Source: an uncultured Oscillospiraceae bacterium (GTDB taxonomy: Bacteria; Bacillota; Clostridia; Oscillospirales; Oscillospiraceae). Taken from it: a stretch of 34,556 bases of DNA. The stretch spans positions 1 through 34,556 of the forward strand of contig CAJULJ010000009.1 in the NCBI GenBank assembly GCA_910587395.1, given 5' to 3'. The notes beneath the pieces are model-generated. The model saw only the letters and a program-made list of their open reading frames with translations, was not told the DNA's origin and ran no database searches. Within the stretch, counting starts at the first letter, position 1, and each line of letters begins with the position of its first letter. Both the position numbers and the translations under genes were made by a program. This document shows, in pieces, positions 1 to 7,215 of the stretch.

Positions 1-144
1 AACCAGGGCTATGAGGAGAACCGCTCCATCGAGGAGACGCTGAACCTGGGCTGGGAGCTGCTCAGCATCCTGCCCACCGCCGAGCTGAAGCGAATCAAGC
101 AGGAGTATATCGACAAGTATATGCCCAAAAAGGACGAGGAGTAA
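1..144 (+). CDS. atpB: V-type ATP synthase subunit B, C-terminal end (partial)
   Basis: The window opens inside this gene; only the last 47 codons and the TAA stop are present. The visible tail, with the stretch EETLNLGWELLSILP and a lysine-rich end (KYMPKKDEE), is typical of the C-terminus of the non-catalytic B subunit of V/A-type ATPases, which forms the A3B3 head with subunit A. The next gene is subunit D, 13 bases downstream with its own GGAGG site, which is the usual A-B-D order in clostridial ntp/atp operons. Identification rests on the short tail plus this order, so the family is fairly secure but nothing can be said about the catalytic part. Confidence 0.85.
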   Translation, partial: NQGYEENRSIEETLNLGWELLSILPTAELKRIKQEYIDKYMPKKDEE

Positions 145-157
145 GGAGGGGTAAGAC

Positions 158-871
158 ATGGCAAATACCGTGGTCAACCCCACCCGAATGGAGCTCACCC
201 GGCTCAAGGGCAAGCTGAAAACCGCTCAGCGCGGCCACAAGCTGCTTAAGGACAAGCGGGACGAGCTGATGAAGCAGTTCCTGGACACCGTGCGGGAGCT
301 GCGCGCTCTGCGCTCCCAGGTGGAGCAGGACCTGATGCGGGTGCACAGCTCCTTCACCGTGGCCTCCGCGCTGATGAGCGCCCAGGCCATGGAGCAGGCG
401 CTGATGTACCCCAAGCAGTCCGTCGAACTGACCATGACGTTCAAAAACGTCATGTCGGTGAACGTGCCGGAGTACCACTATCAGACCCGCACCGACGACA
501 CTGGGGACATTTTCCCCTACGGCTTTGCCGCCACCAGCGGCGAGCTGGACGGCGCCGTGGCCGCTCTGGGCGAGGTGTTCCAGAATATGCTCAAGCTGGC
601 TCAGACCGAAAAGGCCGCCCAGCTCATGGCGGAGGAGATCGAGAAGACCCGGCGGCGCGTCAACGCGCTGGAGTACGTGGTCATCCCCGAAACCCAGGAT
701 AATATCCGCTATATCACCATGAAGCTGGATGAGAACGACCGGTCCACCACCACCCGGCTGATGAAGGTCAAGGATATGCTGCTGGCGGAGGCTCTGGAGG
801 AAAAGAGAGCCGAAACCGCCAGAGCCGTCAGGACTTTCGGAAAATCGAGCGAAGGTACGGCGGAGGTTTAA
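158..871 (+). CDS. atpD: V-type ATP synthase subunit D
   Basis: Central-stalk rotor subunit of the V/A-type ATPase that couples ion flow through the membrane ring to ATP hydrolysis or synthesis in the A3B3 head. The start (MANTVVNPTRMELTRLKGKL) is the hallmark of the family: NPTRMELxxLKxxLxxAxRGHKLLKDKRDEL at residues 7-38. The protein is a long antiparallel coiled coil with a second helix at about 165-205 (ALEYVVIPETQDNIRYI). At 237 residues it is slightly longer than the usual 205-220, the excess being a charged C-terminal tail. The start is fixed by aaggagggg 8-15 bases upstream. It is the last gene of the operon: a strong hairpin and T-run follow within 60 bases. Confidence 0.95.
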   Translation: MANTVVNPTRMELTRLKGKLKTAQRGHKLLKDKRDELMKQFLDTVRELRALRSQVEQDLMRVHSSFTVASALMSAQAMEQALMYPKQSVELTMTFKNVMSVNVPEYHYQTRTDDTGDIFPYGFAATSGELDGAVAALGEVFQNMLKLAQTEKAAQLMAEEIEKTRRRVNALEYVVIPETQDNIRYITMKLDENDRSTTTRLMKVKDMLLAEALEEKRAETARAVRTFGKSSEGTAEV

Positions 872-925
872 GGGGTAGCCACACCTCTGATTTACCGCTT
901 CTGCGACGGGCCTAAAAAGTGAAAG

Positions 926-966
926 ATGGTACTGCTTGGGAGAAATCCTGAGCAGTACCATTTTTT
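926..966 (+). terminator. Rho-independent terminator of the V-ATPase operon
   Basis: Perfect 11-bp stem ATGGTACTGCT (926-936) / AGCAGTACCAT (951-961) with a 14-base loop, followed directly by a run of six T. It sits 55 bases after the atpD stop on the same strand. Confidence 0.9.
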
Positions 967-1057
967 GCGCTCATGCCGCAAACGCGGCGGCTTTGTTTAA
1001 GGTCATTGTCTGCTGCGCTGGAAAGAAGTCCAAGTATCAAATGGGACGCATCAAAGG

Positions 1058-1768
1058 CGCAATACGGTCCGCTATATCAAGGCCATCTGCAAGCGGGACC
1101 CCTTCACCGGCAAGGTGGTCACCGGCGGCATCGTGACGGTGAAGGACTCCTCCTGGCTGATGAGCTGGACCATCAACCGCCAGCCCCAGTTCCGGGAGCA
1201 GCCAAAGGACCACTGTCTGGTGTGGGTGTACTCTCTGTTCAGCGACAAGCCCGGAGACTACGTGAAGAAGCCCATGCGGGAGTGCACCGGCAAGGAGATC
1301 TGCATGGAGTGGCTGTACCACATCGGCGTGCCCGAGGACCAGATCGAGGAGCTGGCCGAGCACAGCGCCAACACGGTCCCTGTGATGATGCCCTATATCG
1401 ACGCCTTCTTCATGCCCCGCAACGACACCGACCGGCCCAAGGTCGTGCCCGACGGCGCTGTCAACTTCGCCTTCCTGGGCCAGTTCGCCGAGACGGCCCG
1501 GGACACCATCTTCACCACCGAGTATTCCATGCGCACCGGCATGGAGGCGGTGTACACCCTGCTGAACGTGGACCGGGGCGTGCCCGAGGTGTGGGGCAGC
1601 ACCTATGACATCCGCGACCTGCTGGACGCCTCCGTCAAGCTTCGGGACGGCAAGCCCCTGACGGACATGAGCCTGAACCTCATTGAAAAGTTCGCCCTGC
1701 ATAAGGTCCTGAGCAAGGCGCAGGGAACCGACATCGAAAAGCTGTTGAAGGAGTACCATGTGATCTGA
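1058..1768 (+). pseudogene. ohyA: 5'-truncated oleate hydratase (C-terminal third only)
   Basis: Oleate hydratases (formerly myosin-cross-reactive antigens) are FAD enzymes of about 590 residues that add water to unsaturated fatty acids. Here only the last roughly 235 residues remain. Recognisable stretches are RYIKAICKRDPF (from about 1070), DSSWLMSWTINRQPQF, GVPEDQIEELAEHSANTVPVMMPY, and the family-typical FAETARDTIFTTEYSMRTGMEAVYTLL near 1490-1560. Homology fades near 1058, an in-frame TAA lies at 998-1000, and no ATG is available; the first possible start is GTG at 1115 without a good ribosome site. The N-terminal Rossmann FAD motif is absent in all three frames upstream, so this is a deletion or recombination remnant rather than a frameshift. 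The remaining frame is intact up to the stop, so the truncation may be recent. Confidence 0.85.
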
Positions 1769-1787
1769 CCGTCGGAATCAGAACAAG

Positions 1788-1825
1788 AATGGCGCCGGGG
1801 ACTATATCAGTCTCCCGGCGCCATT
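1788..1825 (+). terminator. GC-rich hairpin after the oleate hydratase remnant
   Basis: AATGGCGCCGGGGA (1788-1801) pairs with TCTCCCGGCGCCATT (1811-1825) around a short AT-rich loop, 20 bases after the stop. No T-run follows, so termination strength is uncertain. Confidence 0.6.
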
Positions 1826-1928
1826 CCACCGTGCAGCAAACGGGGAGCAATTTAACACCTTGAACACAGGAAGCTCAACCATGCAAGACCCACTATCATG
1901 TTCCCGGCTGACCTGAGCAAAAACTTCA

Positions 1929-1957
1929 TTGTACTTTTCCATCTTCTGTGGTACATT
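1929..1957 (+). promoter_or_regulatory. Candidate sigma-A promoter for the Lar-like gene
   Basis: TTGTAC (1929-1934), a 17-base spacer, then TACATT (1952-1957). Both boxes match the vegetative consensus at four of six positions. It lies 38 bases before the ATG at 1995. Confidence 0.45.
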
Positions 1958-1994
1958 ATATCAAGCGGACAAGCAAATGACAGGAGGACAGGCT

Positions 1995-2219
1995 ATGGAT
2001 CACTTCGACGAAATCGACTTGCAGGACTGCCCCTGCTGCGGCAGCGTAGGGACAATTGAGGAGGAGGGCGGTTGGTGCGTGTATGTCCAGTGCGGATACT
2101 GCGGCGCACACACGGCGGAGCTCTCTTACAAAAACGAGGCCGAGCGCCGGGACGCCGCCCGGAAGGCGGCGGTCAACTGGAACCTCAGGAAGGTGATATA
2201 CCCCGGCCCCGGGGAGTGA
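1995..2219 (+). CDS. Lar-family-like zinc-ribbon small protein
   Basis: A 74-residue protein with a CPCC motif at residues 11-14 and a CGYC motif about 20 residues later, spaced by EEEGGWCVYVQ, and the ending AAVNWNLR. This CPxCG ... WxVxCxxCGA ... AxxxWNxR layout is that of the Lar (restriction alleviation) family, small zinc-ribbon proteins mostly found in phages and integrated elements. The start is set by AGGAGGACAGGCT just before ATG 1995; an upstream in-frame ATG at 1929 has no ribosome site. No phage genes flank it, so it may be a remnant of a lost element. Function beyond the zinc-ribbon is unproven. Confidence 0.7.
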   Translation: MDHFDEIDLQDCPCCGSVGTIEEEGGWCVYVQCGYCGAHTAELSYKNEAERRDAARKAAVNWNLRKVIYPGPGE

Positions 2220-2282
2220 CGCAGGGGGCAAAGGAGAGGACCGGAGCTTCTGCCCGGCCCTCTCTTTTGACAGGATTGGCGG

Positions 2283-3566
2283 TTACAGCACCTTTTCCAC
2301 ATGGAACATGGACTCCAAGACGATAAAATTGGTGCGAAAAAGGTGGTTCAGGTTCCAAAAGCTGACGCCGGCAAGGCCGTACTCGTCCACCAGGGCATAT
2401 TTGGCCCGGAGGCTGCGGGCATCCTCAAACCAGACCTCGTGCTGTCTGCCGTCTCCGTCGTAGTAGCGGAAGAAGGGGGACTGTGCGGCCTGGTCATACT
2501 GGATGCCTGCCCCCACCTGTCCGGCCAGAGTGACGGCGTCAATGTTGGTGAGAGACCGCGCCGCCGTGCCCTGCACGAAGGGCAGCGTCCAATCATAGCC
2601 GTAGTTGGGCACGCCCATGAGAATTTTTCCCGCCGGCATGACCTGTGTGGCGTAGTCCAGCACCCGGCGCACCATGTTGATGGGCGCCACCGCCATGGCC
2701 GGTCCGTATGTATAGCCCCATTCATAGGTCATGAGGACGACATAGTCCACCGTCTGGCCGTGGGCGGCATAGTCGTGGGCGGAGTACAAAAGCCCCTGCT
2801 GGCTGTCTGAGAGCTTGGGCGCCAGCGCAGTCACCACAATGTAACCCAACTGGTGCATCCGCTGCGTCAGGCGGCGCAGGAACTGATTATAGCTATCCCG
2901 GTCGAACTGGTAAACATACTCAAAGTCCACATTCACGCCGTACCAGCCGCCATGCCGCAGCAATGCCTCTGCGTTTTCCAAAAATGTGTCCTGCACGGTT
3001 TGATCGGTCAGAACGGCGTGGGCGATCTGACTGGAAAACCCTCCCGCTTCCAGCAGATTTGTGAGCGTCAGAAGATTTGCCGTGCGCTGCCCACCGGAGA
3101 GCGTGAGATTCAGGTTGAAGGTGGGCGTCAGGTTTCCCAACAGATCGGAGCGGTAAGAAAAGGGCGAGAGGAAGGTCAGGTAAGGCAGCGTGGCGTTCAG
3201 TGTGCTGTCCGCGGCATTGGTCGCGTAGCCGTTGACGATGATCTCCCGCATTTTCCGGCCATCGGCTGGAATGGCCACCGTCTGTCCGGGGTAAATGCGG
3301 TTGGGGTCGGTAATATGAGGGTTCGCCGCGATGAGACGCTGAGGGCTTACGCCATGACTGCGCGCGATGGAATACAAGGTATCGCCGCGGCTCACTGTGC
3401 GGCGGGTTTCATGGTTCGGGATGATAAGCGCCTGGCCCACCGACAGTACACTGGGGTTTTGCAGTTGATTGGCAAAGATGATGCCGTCCGCTGATGTGGA
3501 ATACCGGCGAGCAATTTGATAAATGGTGTCGCCGCTTTTTACAACATATAGTTCCAAGGGATTCAT
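2283..3566 (-). CDS. LysM-GH18 spore-type peptidoglycan hydrolase (YaaH/SleL-like)
   Basis: Two N-terminal LysM repeats (about residues 3-50 and 54-100, each with a GDTxYxIAR core) bind peptidoglycan; the rest is a GH18 TIM barrel resembling YaaH/SleL, which act on cortex N-acetylglucosamine in germinating spores. The barrel shows the catalytic segment GVNVDFEYV, with the acid Glu present; the first Asp of the usual DxxDxDxE pattern is Tyr here. No signal peptide is seen, as for SleL. The start is ambiguous: ATG at 3566 touches the AGGAGG with no gap, while TTG at 3557 lies nine bases after it and gives a protein beginning directly at the first LysM. An ATG at 3596 lacks a ribosome site. Confidence 0.85.
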   Translation of the reverse strand: MNPLELYVVKSGDTIYQIARRYSTSADGIIFANQLQNPSVLSVGQALIIPNHETRRTVSRGDTLYSIARSHGVSPQRLIAANPHITDPNRIYPGQTVAIPADGRKMREIIVNGYATNAADSTLNATLPYLTFLSPFSYRSDLLGNLTPTFNLNLTLSGGQRTANLLTLTNLLEAGGFSSQIAHAVLTDQTVQDTFLENAEALLRHGGWYGVNVDFEYVYQFDRDSYNQFLRRLTQRMHQLGYIVVTALAPKLSDSQQGLLYSAHDYAAHGQTVDYVVLMTYEWGYTYGPAMAVAPINMVRRVLDYATQVMPAGKILMGVPNYGYDWTLPFVQGTAARSLTNIDAVTLAGQVGAGIQYDQAAQSPFFRYYDGDGRQHEVWFEDARSLRAKYALVDEYGLAGVSFWNLNHLFRTNFIVLESMFHVEKVL

Positions 3567-3681
3567 CCTCCTGTTGCGCTTGCCCGGATATCCCATTCTA
3601 TTCCCGACAACCAAAAAAGGAGGCTTGTCCCATAGCCGCCGTGGAATGCTCCCGATTTCTGTGACGCTGAATAAATTTTCA

Positions 3682-3712
3682 GGCCCTTGCCAGTGTTTTC
3701 CCGGCAAGGGCC
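3682..3712 (-). terminator. Strong hairpin between the CofE-like and LysM-GH18 genes
   Basis: GGCCCTTGCC (3682-3691) pairs perfectly with GGCAAGGGCC (3703-3712) around an 11-base loop. Only a weak AT-rich tail follows on the minus strand, so this could be a terminator of the upstream CofE-like gene or a leader structure of the LysM gene. Confidence 0.5.
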
Positions 3713-3754
3713 TTGTCTGAACGGAGAGATTTGACGCTTACGTCTGTTCTCCAC

Positions 3755-3777
3755 GCCGCCGGGCCTCACCCGACGGC
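3755..3777. terminator. Hairpin just after the CofE-like stop codon
   Basis: GCCGCCGGG (3755-3763) and CCCGACGGC (3769-3777) pair with one wobble around CCTCA. The T-run (ATTTTTATT) follows on the plus strand only, so it reads as a terminator for plus-strand transcripts and a plain hairpin for the minus-strand gene. Confidence 0.4.
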
Positions 3778-3781
3778 ATTT

Positions 3782-4975
3782 TTATTCTGTGGTGTAGTTG
3801 TCGAAATACCCCTGGATAAAGACCACCGGGGTGCCCTTGTCGCCGGAGCCGGAGGTCAAATCGCACAGGGAACCGATCAGGTCGGTGAGGCGGCGGGGGG
3901 TGGTGCCCTCTGACACCATCTGTCCCACCAGATCCCCGTCCTTCTTGTGGATGCGGTCCTTGATGGCCTCCTTCAGCGCGTCGCCGGACAGGTGGGCAAA
4001 GTCGTTGTCGGCCAGGTATTTCAGCTTCAACTCATTGGGCGTGCCCTCCAGGCCGGCGGTGTAGGCGGGGGAGACCACCGGGTCGGCCAGCTCCCAGATC
4101 TTGCCCACCGGGTCTTTGAACGCGCCGTCGCCGTAGACCATGACCTCCACATGCTTGCCGGTTTTCTCCAGCAGCTTTTTCTGAATGGCCTCCACCAGCC
4201 CCTGGCAGTCCCGGGGGAACAGCTTCACCTGTTCCTCGGTGGACTTGTTGGAACCCAGCAGGCCGTAGCTCTCGTTATACCCGCTGCCATGAACGGGGGC
4301 GTTCAGAATCTCGTCCAGGCCGAACACCTTTTCCGCGCCGGCGGCTTTCAGCAGCCGCTTGGTGCGCCGGCGGGTGTGGATGTCGCAGCACAGCACGTTC
4401 TTGACGTAGGGCAGGACGGCACGGGGATCGTTGGCAAAGATGATTTCCGCCTCGGCCCCGCAGCCCTCGATGAGCTCCTGGTAGTAGGCCACATAGTCCA
4501 CGCCGGTGAAGGGGTGCTTCTCATAGCCGAACAGCTCCCGGTACCGCGCCAGGGTGAGCACATCTTTGTAGGGATCGACTCCCTTTTCGTCCAGGCGATC
4601 CAGGCTGATGAGATGGTTGCCCACCTCGTCGGAGGGGTAGCTGAGCATAAGGACAATCTTTTTGGCCCCCTTGGCGATGCCCCGCAGACAGATGGCAAAC
4701 CGGTTGCGGCTGAGGATGGGGAAAATCACGCCCACTGTCTCTCCGCCCAGCTTGGCCCGGACATCGCCGGCGATTTCATCCACGGTGGCGTAATTGCCCT
4801 GGGCCCGGGCCACGATGGCCTCGGTCATGGCCACAATATCCCGGTCACGGAGGGCGAAGCCGTCTTCAGCGGCTGCCTCCAGCAGGGAAGCGGTTACAAT
4901 CTCCACCAGATCGTCCCCGCTGCGGATAATGGGGGTCCGGATGCCCCGGGATACGGTACCGACCATACGGCTCAT
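3782..4975 (-). CDS. CofE-like coenzyme F420-0:L-glutamate ligase family protein
   Basis: The N-terminal half matches the F420-0:gamma-glutamyl ligase fold: TPIIRSGDDLVEIV at about 14-27, DRDIVAMTEAIVARAQG at about 43-59 and VMVYGDGAFKDP near 290. True CofE enzymes are about 250 residues and add glutamate to F420; this 397-residue form is the long version found in Firmicutes that make no F420, and its substrate is unknown. The start ATG at 4975 is preceded by GAGGAGTG. It stands alone on the minus strand, 250 bases downstream of lldP, with its own hairpin after the stop. No F420 biosynthesis gene (cofC, D, G, H) is in the window, so the F420 function should not be assumed. Confidence 0.75.
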   Translation of the reverse strand: MSRMVGTVSRGIRTPIIRSGDDLVEIVTASLLEAAAEDGFALRDRDIVAMTEAIVARAQGNYATVDEIAGDVRAKLGGETVGVIFPILSRNRFAICLRGIAKGAKKIVLMLSYPSDEVGNHLISLDRLDEKGVDPYKDVLTLARYRELFGYEKHPFTGVDYVAYYQELIEGCGAEAEIIFANDPRAVLPYVKNVLCCDIHTRRRTKRLLKAAGAEKVFGLDEILNAPVHGSGYNESYGLLGSNKSTEEQVKLFPRDCQGLVEAIQKKLLEKTGKHVEVMVYGDGAFKDPVGKIWELADPVVSPAYTAGLEGTPNELKLKYLADNDFAHLSGDALKEAIKDRIHKKDGDLVGQMVSEGTTPRRLTDLIGSLCDLTSGSGDKGTPVVFIQGYFDNYTTE

Positions 4976-5229
4976 AAAGGAACACTCCTCATCTTCATGT
5001 CATTTATGTGGAAAAACTCCAACAATATATGATACCATGGTTTTGGCCGGTTGTAAATATCGTTTTAAGGATTTGGCGGCAACGGACCATATATGATTTC
5101 TTGGCTGATTGGTGGATACCGTTTCATCTGACCGCGCGTCACCTCGTATTCAGCCGGCGTTGGTTATGTTCTGCATATTGCCGTTGTTCCGGCCTCCAGT
5201 ACCACAACAGCATACCCCGGCTCAACCGC

Positions 5230-6780
5230 TCAGAGCGCCGCCGCAGCGCCCTGAAGCAGTCCTACGATCAGGCAGGCCAGCACCAGCATCAGCAGCGCCC
5301 ATTTCAACACGGCCTCCAGCAGCTTGCTGTCCTGACCCGTGAGCCCCACAGCCGCGGCGGCGGTGGCGATGCACTGGGGGGAGAGGATCTTGCCGATGCC
5401 CGCACCGGTGGAGTTGGCCGCCGCCAGCCAGAGCTGAGACGCGCCGATGGCTCCGGCGGCTTCAGTCTGGAGACGGCCCAGCAGCACCTCGGTGTTGGTC
5501 CCGCTGCCGGTGACAAATGCGCCGATGGCCGCGATCACAGGGGCAAAGAAGGGATAGCAGGCTCCGGTGATGGTGACGAACAGGTTCGCCATGTCGGAGA
5601 TCATGCCGGAATAGGTCATGATCTTGGCCACGGCCAGCACAGACATGATGGTGATGATGGTCTTGCTCATCTGCCTGACGGTGGCCGCCAGCGTGTCCCA
5701 CATGAGCCGCGCCCCCGCCTTCTGAGCGCAGCCCCCAATCAGCGCCGCCAGGAAAATCAGCACGCCGGGGGTATTGACCCAGCTGAAGGAGGTCATGCCC
5801 GCGCTCTCCGCCGTGGAGATTTTGAAGGTGCTGGAGAAGGCGGACAGGAAGCCGTTTACCGGCGGCGCCAGCTTGGAGGTGAGCAGAAGCAGCACAAAAA
5901 TCAGGATAAAGGGCAGGCAGGCGATGAGGGGCGGCATACCCTTGTCCGACGCTGCGGAGGGCTGAGCGGGTGAACCCATGTCATACTCTGCCGGGACCGG
6001 CCTGCCGGCGCGCAGCCGGGCCAGCGCAAGAGTCACGGCCAGGGAGAACACGCTGCCCACAATGACCGCCAGCTCGGGGCCCAGGAATCTGGCCACCAGC
6101 AGCTGAGGCAGTACGAAGGAGGCCCCCGCCGCCAGCGCCAGGCCGGTGACGCCGCTGAGCGCCTTCACGCCGCCGCACCCCACGATTACCATCAGGAAGG
6201 GCATCAGGAGCATGAAGGGAAGCATCTGCACCACCGTGGTAAAGGCCAGCGGCATGGGGTCCAGCCCGGTGACGCCGGCCAAAGTCACGGTAGGGATGCC
6301 CACCGAGCCAAAGGCTGTGGGGAAGGCGTTTGCCAGCATACACACCAGACAGGCGGTCACCGGCTCCATGCCCATGACCACCAGCATACTGGCCGGGATG
6401 GCGATGGCCGTGCCGAAGCCCGCCATGCCCTCCAGGAAGCCGCCGAAGCACCAGCCGATGAGCAGAATGATGACCCGCTCGTCCCGGGACACCCCCGCCA
6501 GCATCCGCTTGATCACGTCCATGGCCCCGGTGCGCACAGACAGGTTGTAGGTGTAGATGGCCGCGATGATGACCAGGATAATCGGCCACAGGGCGGCGGC
6601 AAAGCCCTCCAGGGCCGAGGTGGCGCAGTCCACAGCGGGCATTCTCCACAGGGTGAGCGCCAGCACGGCGGCAATGGCCAGCGCGGCCAGACAGGCCTTG
6701 TGGCCGGGCAGCTTCAGCCCGGCCAGAGCCACAATGAGCCACGCGATGGGCAGCAGGGTGAGAAGGGATTTCAGCAGCAT
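5230..6780 (-). CDS. lldP: L-lactate permease (LldP/LctP family)
   Basis: Integral-membrane lactate:proton symporter for L- and D-lactate and glycolate. At 516 residues it is near the family norm of 530-550. Diagnostic stretches are the segment GGFLEGMAGFGTAIAIPA at about 113-130, ANAFPTAFGSVGIPT at about 150-164 and the C-terminal TGSGTNTEVLLGRLQ. A dozen or more hydrophobic segments span the whole length, with one polar loop at about 255-280. The start ATG at 6780 follows AAAGGAGG. It is transcribed away from larA, and an operator-like TTGGT-N3-ACCAT lies 56 bases before its start. Regulation by the FadR-type protein at 10141 is inferred from these sites and from the gene order. Confidence 0.93.
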   Translation of the reverse strand: MLLKSLLTLLPIAWLIVALAGLKLPGHKACLAALAIAAVLALTLWRMPAVDCATSALEGFAAALWPIILVIIAAIYTYNLSVRTGAMDVIKRMLAGVSRDERVIILLIGWCFGGFLEGMAGFGTAIAIPASMLVVMGMEPVTACLVCMLANAFPTAFGSVGIPTVTLAGVTGLDPMPLAFTTVVQMLPFMLLMPFLMVIVGCGGVKALSGVTGLALAAGASFVLPQLLVARFLGPELAVIVGSVFSLAVTLALARLRAGRPVPAEYDMGSPAQPSAASDKGMPPLIACLPFILIFVLLLLTSKLAPPVNGFLSAFSSTFKISTAESAGMTSFSWVNTPGVLIFLAALIGGCAQKAGARLMWDTLAATVRQMSKTIITIMSVLAVAKIMTYSGMISDMANLFVTITGACYPFFAPVIAAIGAFVTGSGTNTEVLLGRLQTEAAGAIGASQLWLAAANSTGAGIGKILSPQCIATAAAAVGLTGQDSKLLEAVLKWALLMLVLACLIVGLLQGAAAAL

Positions 6781-6833
6781 GGAAACCAGACCTCCTTTTG
6801 ACTCTCTCCCATTCGCGGTGCGGGCCGCACCAA

Positions 6834-6850
6834 AATTGGTTCTACCATAT
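6834..6850. promoter_or_regulatory. Candidate LldR/FadR-family operator, lldP side
   Basis: AATTGGTTCTACCATAT, with half-sites TTGGT (6836-6840) and ACCAT (6844-6848) three bases apart. This fits the TTGGT-N3-ACCAA pattern of LldR and related GntR/FadR regulators except for the last base. It lies about 55 bases upstream of lldP. Confidence 0.65.
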
Positions 6851-7052
6851 TTCTAGGAAATATTCCGCACAGCGGGACACGAAGCTATGTGCGGGAAGCC
6901 GGCCTCAACCTTAAAATGGGATTTTTCTGATTTTTATTATAGCTCAATTCAGCAAAATGTCCATAATTATTTGATGAAAAAATGTTGTTTAGTTAAATTG
7001 CAATAAAATCGTTCTGGATTTTTGTGGGAATGGGAGAAATCCAAAAAGGGGC

Positions 7053-7080
7053 TTGCATTTCCTCCAAAATATGTTAAGCT
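7053..7080 (+). promoter_or_regulatory. Weak candidate promoter for larA
   Basis: TTGCAT (7053-7058), 16 bases, then TAAGCT (7075-7080). The -10 match is poor. It is listed because the operator at 7097-7109 would cover bases just after its start point. Confidence 0.3.
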
Positions 7081-7094
7081 GAAAACACCACATA

Positions 7095-7111
7095 AATTGG
7101 TCGAACCAAAA
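7095..7111. promoter_or_regulatory. Candidate LldR/FadR-family operator, larA side
   Basis: TTGGT (7097-7101), CGA, ACCAA (7105-7109): a perfect 5-3-5 palindrome flanked by AA and AA. It matches the TTGGT-N3-ACCAA operator of lactate-responsive FadR-family repressors. The rest of the 435-base lldP-larA gap is AT-rich and shows no gene. Confidence 0.75.
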
Positions 7112-7215
7112 TAGCCGTATTTGCAGACGCTCCGAGATTGATTCAATCCGTCGGGAATTTTCTCCGCGCCCGTGCAATACCGGCAATACCGAATGCCATC
7201 AGGAGGTGTTTGACA

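Noticed and set aside
973..1608. Alternative frame upstream of and through the oleate hydratase remnant
   Set aside because: No recognisable motif; the true oleate hydratase frame is the one ending at 1768.
1037..1759. Long open frames on the opposite strand of genes throughout the window (for example here, 7315-8553 and 8550-9998)
   Set aside because: They mirror real genes on GC-rich DNA, have low-complexity composition rich in Gly, His and Leu, and lack ribosome sites.
5020..5100. Two copies of ATATATGAT in the cofE-lldP gap
   Set aside because: Short AT-rich words, no symmetry or promoter context that gives them meaning.
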